Below are positions 27,765 to 36,354 of a stretch of 54,871 nt of DNA, piece by piece; the stretch's first letter is position 1; every line of letters starts with the position of its first letter. The translations under genes and the position numbers were made by a program. Below the pieces are notes generated by a model. That model was not told where the DNA came from. It worked only from the letters and a program-made list of their open reading frames with translations, and did no database searches. Origin of the DNA: Candidatus Omnitrophota bacterium (GTDB lineage Bacteria > Omnitrophota > Gorgyraeia > B26-G9). The stretch lies in NCBI GenBank assembly GCA_018817585.1, contig JAHITE010000120.1, forward strand, positions 1 through 54,871. The letters run 5' to 3'.

Positions 27765-29274
27765 TTTTCACAACTCGCTTAATCTCATAGATATAATAAG
27801 GATCACTTTTATATTTCAGGGTAAACAGAAAATTTTGTCTTTGTTGCGTTTCCGCCTCAGAATTTAACTTCAAAATATCATTTAAGCCGCCATAAGGCGA
27901 ATAAACTAAGGTTGTCACATTATTCGCATTAAGCGCTTTAAAAAACTGTTTTTCATCAATCAGATAATCGCCTTTTAGATTAATGCTTTTCGGCATTAAG
28001 ATAAAAAATTTCGGATTGATTTTACTCAGTACTTTAATCGGTTCCCGATATTTTTCATCGCCGCAATCATCGATAATTATATATTCAATAGTCTCCGCGT
28101 TATTCGCCAAATATAAAGCTGTGTTTCGGGCAAACAGCGGCGCAGACAATGGAGTTGTCAGGATTTGCTCTTTGATAGGAATAATCATCGTCCATAACAT
28201 AATCAAGATTATTGTTCTGCTGATTATTTTATTTCGAGTCCCCACTGTTTCATAAAAAAAATAAATACTGAACGGAATTAAGATTAAGCCCAAAGTTATT
28301 CCATATCTAGGCTGTAAGTATAATGTTTCTTTAATCGTATTTAAAACAAACACCGCGAAAAACATTAAAAACAGACTCGATAATAATTTTTTTTCGCGTT
28401 TAAAAACAGCAGCTCCAAGCCCAAATACCCCAAAAGAAAAAACTCCTACTCCTAATGTTTTAATCAAAGATTTCGGCCAAAAGAATAATTTATCAAAAAA
28501 TTCGACCCTAATTCCCTGCTGGCGCATCCAGTTTAGCTGAAAAGGGATAATAAAATTATTACTCTGAATAAATTTAAAAGCATTGCCAAAAGCTGAATAA
28601 TTGACCAGCATCCAAATCGCCGGAATTATTAAAGCATAAATCGTAAATTCAAATAATTGTTTTTTTTCCTTGCCTAAAAAAACAAAATAAAACGGAATCA
28701 ATAATAAACCTTCGTAACGGCACATACTCGCCATTCCAACACATAACCCAAGAATCGATAATAAATATCGCTTTTGCTTAAGCTTGAATACTTCATAAAC
28801 ATAAAGACTGCAAAGCAAAAAGAAATGAAAACTTGTTTCCGATGTTCCGATAATGCTATAAATAATATGCAGGGAATACAAACTAATTCCTAAGATAGAA
28901 AAAAGCGCGATTTCCCGGTTGAATTTAAGTTTAAGATACAAATAAGCAGTAAAAATAGTCATTAACCCGAACCCGAGACTTATAATCCGCGGCGCGATAA
29001 CCAAAGGCGCGAATAATTTTAAGCCCGCGATTACAAACAAAAAATGCGCCGGAGGATGAACTGGAGTCCAATACCCCAGATTGCCGGGATTGTTTATAAT
29101 CAATAAAGCCTGGATAATTTTACCATTGGAAATTCCGTGGAAATCAACAGTATTCAGCAATAGCCCTAAACGAATGATCAATCCCAGCAGAATAATTAGC
29201 GTTACCATTACATATTCTTGGGATTGAATTAATCCTGCCTTTAATTTGTTAAGCCAATTAGTTTGTAATATCAT
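27757..29274 (-). CDS. GT39-like membrane glycosyltransferase (tandem paralogue 2)
   Basis: A 505-aa polytopic protein paralogous to its upstream neighbour. Shared landmarks are D-F-H-G-I with G-K next (likely catalytic acid), P-V-H-P-P-A-H, A-P-R-I-I-S-L, L-H-I-I-Y-S and S-M-C-R-Y-E-G. Ten to eleven helices are followed by a ~130-residue outer domain (D-D-C-G-D-E-K-Y-R-E-P). The tandem arrangement suggests successive transfers to the same glycan or two different sugars. It overlaps the upstream gene by 17 bp and the aminotransferase gene by 8 bp. Confidence 0.82.
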   Translation of the reverse strand: MILQTNWLNKLKAGLIQSQEYVMVTLIILLGLIIRLGLLLNTVDFHGISNGKIIQALLIINNPGNLGYWTPVHPPAHFLFVIAGLKLFAPLVIAPRIISLGFGLMTIFTAYLYLKLKFNREIALFSILGISLYSLHIIYSIIGTSETSFHFFLLCSLYVYEVFKLKQKRYLLSILGLCVGMASMCRYEGLLLIPFYFVFLGKEKKQLFEFTIYALIIPAIWMLVNYSAFGNAFKFIQSNNFIIPFQLNWMRQQGIRVEFFDKLFFWPKSLIKTLGVGVFSFGVFGLGAAVFKREKKLLSSLFLMFFAVFVLNTIKETLYLQPRYGITLGLILIPFSIYFFYETVGTRNKIISRTIILIMLWTMIIPIKEQILTTPLSAPLFARNTALYLANNAETIEYIIIDDCGDEKYREPIKVLSKINPKFFILMPKSINLKGDYLIDEKQFFKALNANNVTTLVYSPYGGLNDILKLNSEAETQQRQNFLFTLKYKSDPYYIYEIKRVVKNE

Positions 29275-30667
29275 AAATTTTACAATCTCCGGCTTTAAAT
29301 ACTAACTTTAGATTCCGCATCCGTCTTTTCGATATTAAAACAACATATTTTAAACGCGTTCTCTCCTGCGGATCGATTAACTCCTGATGTTGAAAAAAAT
29401 AATTATGATCAATAAACCGGTCTACATCGGTATTCGCCTGCAGTTTTAGAGGCTCTTTATAATTATCTTCTTCCGCGTCAACAAAAACAGCATCATCTGC
29501 CTTTAAATTATCATGGAGAAACGCCCCGGAATGAATCAGCCACAAAGGCGTACGCGGTAAAAAAACCGCGGTTAAATAAGTTCCTCTGATTAAAATATAA
29601 AAAACCATACCCCAGATAAGCATCCATTTTTTTCTAAACGAAAACATTTTTCCAAATTCACAAACCGCTAACCCAAAAAAAGGAACAAACAAAATTGCTA
29701 AACTAAGACCATATCTTGGCTGCATCGCTAATTCTTCCTTTACTGTTTTAAAAGCAAAGAAACTAATCAGCGCGAAAAATAAAAAAACCATCCTTCGATT
29801 CCGCGAATACCCCCAGCGGACTAAACCCCATAACCCCACAATAAAAACCGGCCAGCCGAAATAATCAGACAATTGGCTGGGCCAATAAAATAATTTTTCT
29901 TTAAAGCTGATGCTTTGACCTAAACCGCGCAAATAATCAAACTCAGTGCGCACAATCGAATCACTGGCACAGAGAAAAAACAGAAAATTACCTCCATAAA
30001 TATAATTAAAAAACATCCAAACCATCGGCAGAATTGAGGCAACCAGGATAAATCGCAGTAATTTTCCCGGCTGTTTAATTAAGAAAAAACCGCTGAATAA
30101 AATAAATAATCCTCCTTCAAAACGACACATACTCGCCAGACTTAATAAGATTGCTGAATAAATCAAATTATTATCCTGCTGGTTTTTTAAATATCGCTCG
30201 ATGAAAAGCAAACCGCAAGCGAGAAAAAAAAGAAAACAAGTCTCTGCGGTGGAAAGAACACTATGGATAATGTGCAAAGGAAAAAAAGCGGCGACAAAAC
30301 TGCTAAGCAAAGCGATTTTTTGATCAAAAGCCTGTTTAATAAAGCAATAGTACACTGCCACAAAACCTATACCGCTAAATAAACTAATCAACCGCGGCGC
30401 GAATAAAGGATTACCGAACAATTTCAAAACTAACGCGACCAGATATAAATGTACAGGGCCATGCGCCGGAACAATCCAGGAGGCAAGCTCAAATGGATGC
30501 TTAATTAACCGCTGCGCGGAAAAAACCTTTCCCGCGGCAATCCCATGAAAATTATCTGAATTTAAAAGCGCGATCACTCGGATAAAAACCGCCAAAAGCA
30601 TTACCAGATAAAATAAATATTTTATTATTTGGTTTTTATTTAAACATTTCAGATTAAGTTCCGTCAT
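29258..30667 (-). CDS. GT39-like membrane glycosyltransferase (tandem paralogue 1)
   Basis: A 469-aa polytopic protein. D-N-F-H-G-I-A-A-G-K follows the first helix, then P-A-H-G-P-V-H-L-Y, A-P-R-L-I-S-L, L-H-I-I-H-S and S-M-C-R-F-E-G, all matching the gene downstream at 27757. The C-terminal outer domain is shorter than in the paralogue. Likely role: transfer of a sugar from a polyprenyl phosphate on the outer membrane leaflet side. It overlaps the methyltransferase gene by 14 bp. Confidence 0.82.
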   Translation of the reverse strand: MTELNLKCLNKNQIIKYLFYLVMLLAVFIRVIALLNSDNFHGIAAGKVFSAQRLIKHPFELASWIVPAHGPVHLYLVALVLKLFGNPLFAPRLISLFSGIGFVAVYYCFIKQAFDQKIALLSSFVAAFFPLHIIHSVLSTAETCFLFFLACGLLFIERYLKNQQDNNLIYSAILLSLASMCRFEGGLFILFSGFFLIKQPGKLLRFILVASILPMVWMFFNYIYGGNFLFFLCASDSIVRTEFDYLRGLGQSISFKEKLFYWPSQLSDYFGWPVFIVGLWGLVRWGYSRNRRMVFLFFALISFFAFKTVKEELAMQPRYGLSLAILFVPFFGLAVCEFGKMFSFRKKWMLIWGMVFYILIRGTYLTAVFLPRTPLWLIHSGAFLHDNLKADDAVFVDAEEDNYKEPLKLQANTDVDRFIDHNYFFQHQELIDPQERTRLKYVVLISKRRMRNLKLVFKAGDCKIYDITN

Positions 30668-31217
30668 TTTTTGGCCTCAGCAACAAAGCAGTATAAGCAA
30701 AGATACTCTCTGTAAAGCGATATTTTTTTTCAATATCAAATTCTTTTAAAAACAGCTGCTCGAATTTATCGGCGTTTCGCACATACCTTCCTCTGTCAAG
30801 ATAGCGAATCAGCATTCCCGGAAAATTAAGCAGCGAATCAGGATAAACCCCATCAACCATTATCGCCCTTCCCTTATGACTTAAAACATGTTTTATCTGT
30901 CTAATCAACTGTCCAGCCTGCTGATCACTAAAGTGATGAAAAAAGCTTACGGACACAACATAATCAAAAAACTCATCGGGATAAGGTAATCCCCGGCGTA
31001 GATCATGTAATTTGTAAGTTCCATTTTCTCTTTTCTCTAGTTTTTTTAAAATTATCCTATTTACGTCTAAACCAATATAGCTTTGCGAAGCAAATTGCCA
31101 AAAATTACCGCGCAGCCCACAGCCAATATCTAAAATTTTACAATCAGTTTTAAGCTCCAGGTTTTTAAAAGCAAATCGTTTAATGTTTTCATAACACTTT
31201 TCTAAAGGAATAATCAT
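30654..31217 (-). CDS. SAM-dependent methyltransferase, class I
   Basis: A 187-aa Rossmann methyltransferase. I-L-D-I-G-C-G (28-34) is the SAM glycine motif, Y-I-G-L-D-V-N carries the acidic residue that binds the ribose, L-P-Y-P-D-E-F-F-D-Y-V-V-S-V is motif IV, and F-F-H-H-F-S follows. The size is near the minimum for the fold. It may methylate a sugar hydroxyl or a small precursor; the target is unknown. It is coupled to the preceding rSAM gene by a 4-bp overlap. Confidence 0.87.
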   Translation of the reverse strand: MIIPLEKCYENIKRFAFKNLELKTDCKILDIGCGLRGNFWQFASQSYIGLDVNRIILKKLEKRENGTYKLHDLRRGLPYPDEFFDYVVSVSFFHHFSDQQAGQLIRQIKHVLSHKGRAIMVDGVYPDSLLNFPGMLIRYLDRGRYVRNADKFEQLFLKEFDIEKKYRFTESIFAYTALLLRPKNDGT

Positions 31218-32275
31218 AATTTACAACACCGCATACATCCAGGTAAAATTTTCTTACTCAATATTTCCGCGAACTCCCGGCGTTTTTCCTGCTGCCAAAC
31301 AACGGAAAGCGCGTCGGTTTTAATATTCCCCAAAACATAATTAGAAAAAAACTGACAGGGAATTACATCTCCATTAGCTTTTATAAATACTGAATGCCGC
31401 AGAAAAATACATTTTCGCTTAAATTCAAAATTTTTCGCGAACCATTTTTTTCTTTCACTATTAGTCAGATAAGGTTTAAATATAATAAAATTTCTATATT
31501 TTTTCTTTAAACGAGAAACTTCGTTTTGCAGCTTGATCCCGATTTCCGGACAATCAATATCTTTTATATAAGTTGTCATTGTCGCTTCTTGCTCAGTTAA
31601 TAAGCGATTACACGCCTTTAAATGCCCTTGATACTCATCCTGGGACAAAAAAATAAGCTGCTCAAATCTTACCCGATCCACACCCGCGGTTTTACCCTGG
31701 ATAATCACTTTTTCTAAATCCAGATAATTGTCGGGAGTTATTACTGAATTAAGCAATATAGTTGTTTTTTTTCTCTGGGCCACCGCCAGCTTAATCGCTG
31801 TGGACAAAGCCGTAAAAGCGCCTTGTTTGCCGGTTTTAGCATCATGACTAACCGCGTCTCCATGCACTGAAAAAATCATAATTTCCGGGGAAACTGTAAA
31901 TAGTTTTTTAATATTCTTTTCATCAAGCAAAGTTCCATTAGTAACAATCCCGTATTTTAACCCGCGGGTTTTAATACAATCGAGAATTTCAAAGATATCA
32001 TTTCGGATAAACGGCTCTCCCCCGCCCAAAAAAATCGCGGGCTTAGCCGGCGCGATTTCCTTAATAAAGCGGATAATCTCCGCGCTGGAAAGCTCATCGT
32101 TTTTATTCAACATCGAATGAGCTGAGCAAATAACACAGTCAAGATTGCATTGGTTTGTAATTAGAAAATTTACTGTTGCCGGAAAATTATTAATTCCTGA
32201 CAAAATCTGTTTAAAAGAAAACAGTTCGCGAAAAACCAGTAAATTGTTCAATTGAGAACACATGCTCCGCAGCAT
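31214..32275 (-). CDS. Radical SAM protein with SPASM-like tail
   Basis: A 353-aa enzyme. The rSAM motif is N-Q-C-N-L-D-C-V-I-C (C43, C47, C50), G-G-G-E-P follows, and V-T-N-G-T-L marks the barrel. The tail has K-C-I-F-L, then A-N-G-D-V-I-P-C, and ends C347-x2-C350-C351, fitting an auxiliary iron-sulfur cluster. Unlike most rSAMs here it lacks a cobalamin domain. It lies between a GT-C-like gene and the methyltransferase. Possible work: oxidation, epimerisation or cross-linking of a sugar or peptide; neither is shown by sequence. Confidence 0.88.
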   Translation of the reverse strand: MLRSMCSQLNNLLVFRELFSFKQILSGINNFPATVNFLITNQCNLDCVICSAHSMLNKNDELSSAEIIRFIKEIAPAKPAIFLGGGEPFIRNDIFEILDCIKTRGLKYGIVTNGTLLDEKNIKKLFTVSPEIMIFSVHGDAVSHDAKTGKQGAFTALSTAIKLAVAQRKKTTILLNSVITPDNYLDLEKVIIQGKTAGVDRVRFEQLIFLSQDEYQGHLKACNRLLTEQEATMTTYIKDIDCPEIGIKLQNEVSRLKKKYRNFIIFKPYLTNSERKKWFAKNFEFKRKCIFLRHSVFIKANGDVIPCQFFSNYVLGNIKTDALSVVWQQEKRREFAEILSKKILPGCMRCCKL

Positions 32276-33904
32276 TTATTTTTTCCTTTTATAAATATAT
32301 ATGTTTTCAGGAGGATTCAGCTTGTTTAAAACAATTTTATCAGTTTTATCCAAATTTTCATTAAGGGCAACAAGCCTTATTATATCAGATTGTTTGACCT
32401 TTAATTGGTTCGGATTTTTTTCATTCATTTGTTTTACAAATTCATTAAAACTTTTGTTTGTTATCCATTGCTGATCAGAATAAGTAATAAAAATAATCCG
32501 GTCAAAATCATCGAGTGTTTTCCAAAAAACATCAGGACAAAACGAAAAATCCACTATTTGCGCTTTTTTTCGCGGACTTAGGCCGGTTAATCTGACAAAG
32601 TACGCGGGAAAAACTAAATCATTGGCATTGCTATCATAAAAAATTCCAATCTTTACCTGACTAAAAGCGATATTTTCCAGAATTTGAGCAGCTGATTGAG
32701 ATTTATTTTCCGGATAGGCCACAGCCAGGATTGGAACAGACGGATAATAAGTCGCGTAAAAATTTCTGTTTTCATTAGTTGAAATTTGATAATAATCAAA
32801 GACACCGATAATTATAATAACCGCGATTACTAAACCGCTTAAAAATTTTCGATCTATTTTTGTTATTGCCAGTCCAGTGATCAAACTTAATGCCGCTAAA
32901 TAAGCAGTTGTATATTCCCCATATTTAAGTCTGACAAATGTAAAAAAAATCAGCGGCACTAATACCCATAAGATTAAAACATATTTCATCCTTCTTTCAA
33001 TCTTTCTTAAATAAAATAAACCCCCTAAGAGCATCAGCAGAAAAAAGCCTCCAATGGTATTGGGCAATGACTGAAAATAGTAACTAAGATGGGCAAACGA
33101 AAACAAATTTTCATTATTCACCGCGCCGCTAAAACCAGCCCGTTTAAAAACACTCGCGTAGACCTCAGGATTATAATAAAAAATTGAACTGATTAAAATC
33201 CCGATAATTATTGATAAACACAAATTCAGCCCTCTTTTCTTTAATCCGCTCAAGGGTTGTTTTTGAAATAAGCCTAAATAAATATAAAAAATCATTGGTC
33301 CGGACAGATAAATCAGAAATGTTTGTTTCAATAACATCCCTAAACCTAAAAAAATACCGAGCAACAGCGAAAATTTTCTCTGCTCAAAGCCATTAGTTTT
33401 TATTAATAAGAAAATACTCAAAGCCGTGACCGCGCTAAGCGCCAGCTCCAGACTAAAATGCCGGGAGCTTAAAAATACCAGAGGATACATCCCGCAAATA
33501 AACGCGCTGATTATCGCGGCCCGGGCATTGATTGTGCCGGCAATCGCGTAAACACTGCTCAACAGCATAATAAGATAAAACGTATTTGTAAACAAAGCCG
33601 GATTAACCAACAAACTCCCTAACAATAAATTCATCAGATACGCGCTTAAATAAAATAAAGGCGGGTAATCAATCACGCCAAACACAAGATTATACCCTAA
33701 GCTTTTTTCAGTTCGATAAAAAGGATTATTCTGCTTATTTTCTAAAATCCGCTTAAAATTAGAAAATCCGGTTATATGCGCATAGCTGTCCTTGCCCTCA
33801 GCTAAAGGGTTACAAGTTAAAAAATAAAGATTATTCGCGATATGAAAAATCGCTAGACAGCCGAATAAAATTAAACATATGTATTTTATCTTTTTTTTAC
33901 TCAT
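32276..33904 (-). CDS. GT39-like membrane glycosyltransferase
   Basis: A 542-aa polytopic protein. The outer loop after the first helix has N-P-L-A-E-G-K-D-S-Y-A-H, where E36 or D39 may be catalytic. D-Y-P-P-L-F-Y-L and S-S-R-H-F-S-L-E-L-A-L are typical of the family. About eleven helices reach residue ~370, followed by a ~170-residue outer domain. It begins 8 bp inside the preceding gene and directly abuts the rSAM gene. Donor and acceptor are unknown. Confidence 0.82.
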   Translation of the reverse strand: MSKKKIKYICLILFGCLAIFHIANNLYFLTCNPLAEGKDSYAHITGFSNFKRILENKQNNPFYRTEKSLGYNLVFGVIDYPPLFYLSAYLMNLLLGSLLVNPALFTNTFYLIMLLSSVYAIAGTINARAAIISAFICGMYPLVFLSSRHFSLELALSAVTALSIFLLIKTNGFEQRKFSLLLGIFLGLGMLLKQTFLIYLSGPMIFYIYLGLFQKQPLSGLKKRGLNLCLSIIIGILISSIFYYNPEVYASVFKRAGFSGAVNNENLFSFAHLSYYFQSLPNTIGGFFLLMLLGGLFYLRKIERRMKYVLILWVLVPLIFFTFVRLKYGEYTTAYLAALSLITGLAITKIDRKFLSGLVIAVIIIIGVFDYYQISTNENRNFYATYYPSVPILAVAYPENKSQSAAQILENIAFSQVKIGIFYDSNANDLVFPAYFVRLTGLSPRKKAQIVDFSFCPDVFWKTLDDFDRIIFITYSDQQWITNKSFNEFVKQMNEKNPNQLKVKQSDIIRLVALNENLDKTDKIVLNKLNPPENIYIYKRKK

Positions 33905-34682
33905 TAATTTTGACCGGGTTTTCTATTTTCAGGATAACATCATCTATCCAGACTACGGGTGCAGACATATCCTGGGCCTGATTTAAAGTAATTTCAATCA
34001 TTATCGCTCTCGCGTCTTGAGGAAGTTTTTTATTTATCGCCAGCTGAGTCCATTGGCTGGCAGCAACACCGGAAACACTTTCTAAATTTTTCCATTCTCC
34101 ATCTTCTCTTAGATAATTAATCGAAAATTTCACAATATCTCCTTTATACCAAAAGCTGCCGCTCAGCTGATCCCCAGGTAAAACCCCCAGCCAACATTCT
34201 GTTTGTTTAAAGCTATAAGCATTATTAACTAAGCCGTTAATCACTTTTTTTGAGTAATGATATCGATTAGCTGGAGAAACGCACTCTATTTTCAGACTAC
34301 TGGGCGCGGAGTGAAAATCTTTAGTATCAATCATGGCAAGGCTTTTTGAGTCAGGAAACAATCTCCCGCCGTCGGAGGTTACCCAATGCTCAAATCCTTT
34401 GCTAAAATCATTATTTTCCAAGCCAGGATTACGCGCGAAATAATTTTTTTCAATATACTTCTCGATATATTCATTTGCCGCAGGCTGAGGTGGATAAAAA
34501 AAAGCCTTTATCGGTTCAAAAAATATCCAGACTAAAAGCAAAGCGGTCATTGCCAAAATTAGAATTATTTGAATTGGCCCTAGCTCAATAGCCTCTGCTT
34601 CGTTGTTCGCCGGCACTTGATTAACATCTTCTTCAAAGAACCACTGAATAATTCTTGATAATTTATTTTTTTTCTTCATCAT
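33897..34682 (-). CDS. Membrane-anchored protein with jelly-roll-like domain
   Basis: A 261-aa protein with one membrane helix at ~33-53 (I-I-L-I-L-A-M-T-A-L-L-L-V-W-I-F-F), so the rest is extracytoplasmic. From ~90 it reads as a carbohydrate-binding-module-like beta sandwich: N-N-D-F-S-K-G-F-E-H-W opens it, S-L-K-I-E-C lies in the middle, and A-P-V-V-W-I-D-D-V-I-L-K-I closes it in the usual way for such modules. It has no catalytic motif. It may hold the glycan or a transferase complex at the membrane surface. It overlaps the carbamoyltransferase gene by 20 bp. Confidence 0.75.
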   Translation of the reverse strand: MMKKKNKLSRIIQWFFEEDVNQVPANNEAEAIELGPIQIILILAMTALLLVWIFFEPIKAFFYPPQPAANEYIEKYIEKNYFARNPGLENNDFSKGFEHWVTSDGGRLFPDSKSLAMIDTKDFHSAPSSLKIECVSPANRYHYSKKVINGLVNNAYSFKQTECWLGVLPGDQLSGSFWYKGDIVKFSINYLREDGEWKNLESVSGVAASQWTQLAINKKLPQDARAIMIEITLNQAQDMSAPVVWIDDVILKIENPVKINE

Positions 34683-36354
34683 TGCTCCTTTTTACTAAAA
34701 AATCGCCTATGGCCAGATAATCTATCCGGCTTTTCTGAAAACTGTTTATCGCGTCTTGAGGACTACAGACAATCGGTTCTTCATGTAGATTAAAACTCGT
34801 ATTTAATAATGCGGGAATATTGGTGATCTGTTTATATTGTTTTAGAATCTTATAAAAATCATTATTGAAATAACTAGAAACAAACTGCGGGCGGGTTGTC
34901 CCGTCCTTGTGTACCGCCGCTGGACATGTTTTTTGAAAATAATCTGTGGCCTTAAAACTTATATTCATAAATCGCGCTGAATCCTCGGCTTTTTCTATGC
35001 CCAGACAGCATATTGCCTTATCTTCCTCAAGAATACTCGGGCCAAAAGGCATGAACCCATCTCTTCCCAGCTTTTGGTTTAAATAATTTTGCATGCTTAT
35101 GTCTGTGGCCTGGGCAAGAATTGAGCGATTGCCCAAAGCTCTGGGCCCAAACTCCATGGCTCCGCTAAACCTGGCGACAATTTTTTTCTGACTAAGTAAT
35201 TCAGCGATTTGTATTTGGATTTGCTTGGGTTTTATATACTCTATTTTCATTGCTTCCAGTGTCTGCTGGATTTGCTGATCTGAATAGCTGGGTCCCCAAA
35301 AAACATGTTTAACTTGAAACGGTTTTGCTTTTTTAACTGAAAAGGCCGCGCCTAAGGCTAATCCTCCGTCACCCATATGCGGACAGATAAATACTGCCTC
35401 TACCCGCGCGCGTTCAGCTATTTTCTGGTTAACTTTTATATTGGCAAAAAATCCGCCGCTGAGAACTACTTTGGCAATACCAGTTTTTTCTACCCAATAA
35501 GCGACTACTTTTTCCAGACAATCCTCAGCATGTTTTTGAAAAGAGCCCGCGACTTCCTGTTTGCTTATTTTGCTCAGCTGGGCGAATAGTTTCTTATCTT
35601 TCGCAAAAGGATTCTTTGGTTTAAACCTGCCTTTGCTCACACGCAAAAGCTTATTGGCCTGTTCCCTCGCAAAATATTTTTCAGCATAAGCCGCCAGGCC
35701 CATTACCTTTCCTTCATCCTGAATCGGCTTAAACCCGAGAAATTCAGTTAAACGCGAGTAATACAGAGTAATATCACTTAAGGCGCTCTGCCTAAAAACA
35801 GGCTTAATTGCCCCATTTTGCCCAATATTAACCGTAAATGATACTCCATCGCCTAGTCCATCAATTGTAATAATCAAAGCCTTATCAAAGCCGCAAATAC
35901 TGTATCCAGCATAAGCATGCGCTGTGTGATGATCAATGGTAATAACTTTGGCATTGATTCCCAGGCTGCTTAATTTGCGGCTTAAAACCCAACGGCTTAA
36001 AAACGCTTCAATTTTTTTAGGAAAAATAAGCTTCTCAGCCAGAACCTGATAAGTAATATAGCCGGCTAATAAAAAGCTGAATTGCTTATTACTGCTTCTA
36101 AGCTTAGCATGGCTTTGAGAAAATAATCTTAAAATAAATGCCGGAGTCATGTCCGAAGCAGCGGCAACCAAACTGATATCTTCTGGTTTTATTTTTTTTA
36201 AACCTAAAACTTCTTTGATTGACAAAACCGGAAATCCGCCCTGGAGTTTAATCCGGCTCAAACGCTCTTCATTAACCGCGATAATTTCCAAGGATTGCCT
36301 GCTGAGCAAAACCGCGCCCGCGTCCTGGCTGTCACAGATTCCGAGTATATACAT
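34663..36354 (-). CDS. NodU/CmcH-family carbamoyltransferase
   Basis: A 563-aa protein of normal length. The N-terminal Kae1-like part has H-H-T-A-H-A-Y-A-G-Y (the metal-binding H-x3-H, family pattern) and I-T-I-D-G-L-G-D-G. The YrdC-like C-terminal part has F-G-P-R-A-L-G-N-R-S-I. The family makes carbamoyl-adenylate from carbamoyl phosphate and ATP, and transfers the carbamoyl group to a sugar or antibiotic hydroxyl. The N-terminal H-D motif reads S-Q-D-A here (Q10 in place of the usual His), which could affect the transfer step. In this operon it would O-carbamoylate the glycan or its sugar precursor. It directly follows the GT2 gene. Confidence 0.87.
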   Translation of the reverse strand: MYILGICDSQDAGAVLLSRQSLEIIAVNEERLSRIKLQGGFPVLSIKEVLGLKKIKPEDISLVAAASDMTPAFILRLFSQSHAKLRSSNKQFSFLLAGYITYQVLAEKLIFPKKIEAFLSRWVLSRKLSSLGINAKVITIDHHTAHAYAGYSICGFDKALIITIDGLGDGVSFTVNIGQNGAIKPVFRQSALSDITLYYSRLTEFLGFKPIQDEGKVMGLAAYAEKYFAREQANKLLRVSKGRFKPKNPFAKDKKLFAQLSKISKQEVAGSFQKHAEDCLEKVVAYWVEKTGIAKVVLSGGFFANIKVNQKIAERARVEAVFICPHMGDGGLALGAAFSVKKAKPFQVKHVFWGPSYSDQQIQQTLEAMKIEYIKPKQIQIQIAELLSQKKIVARFSGAMEFGPRALGNRSILAQATDISMQNYLNQKLGRDGFMPFGPSILEEDKAICCLGIEKAEDSARFMNISFKATDYFQKTCPAAVHKDGTTRPQFVSSYFNNDFYKILKQYKQITNIPALLNTSFNLHEEPIVCSPQDAINSFQKSRIDYLAIGDFLVKRSNDEEKK

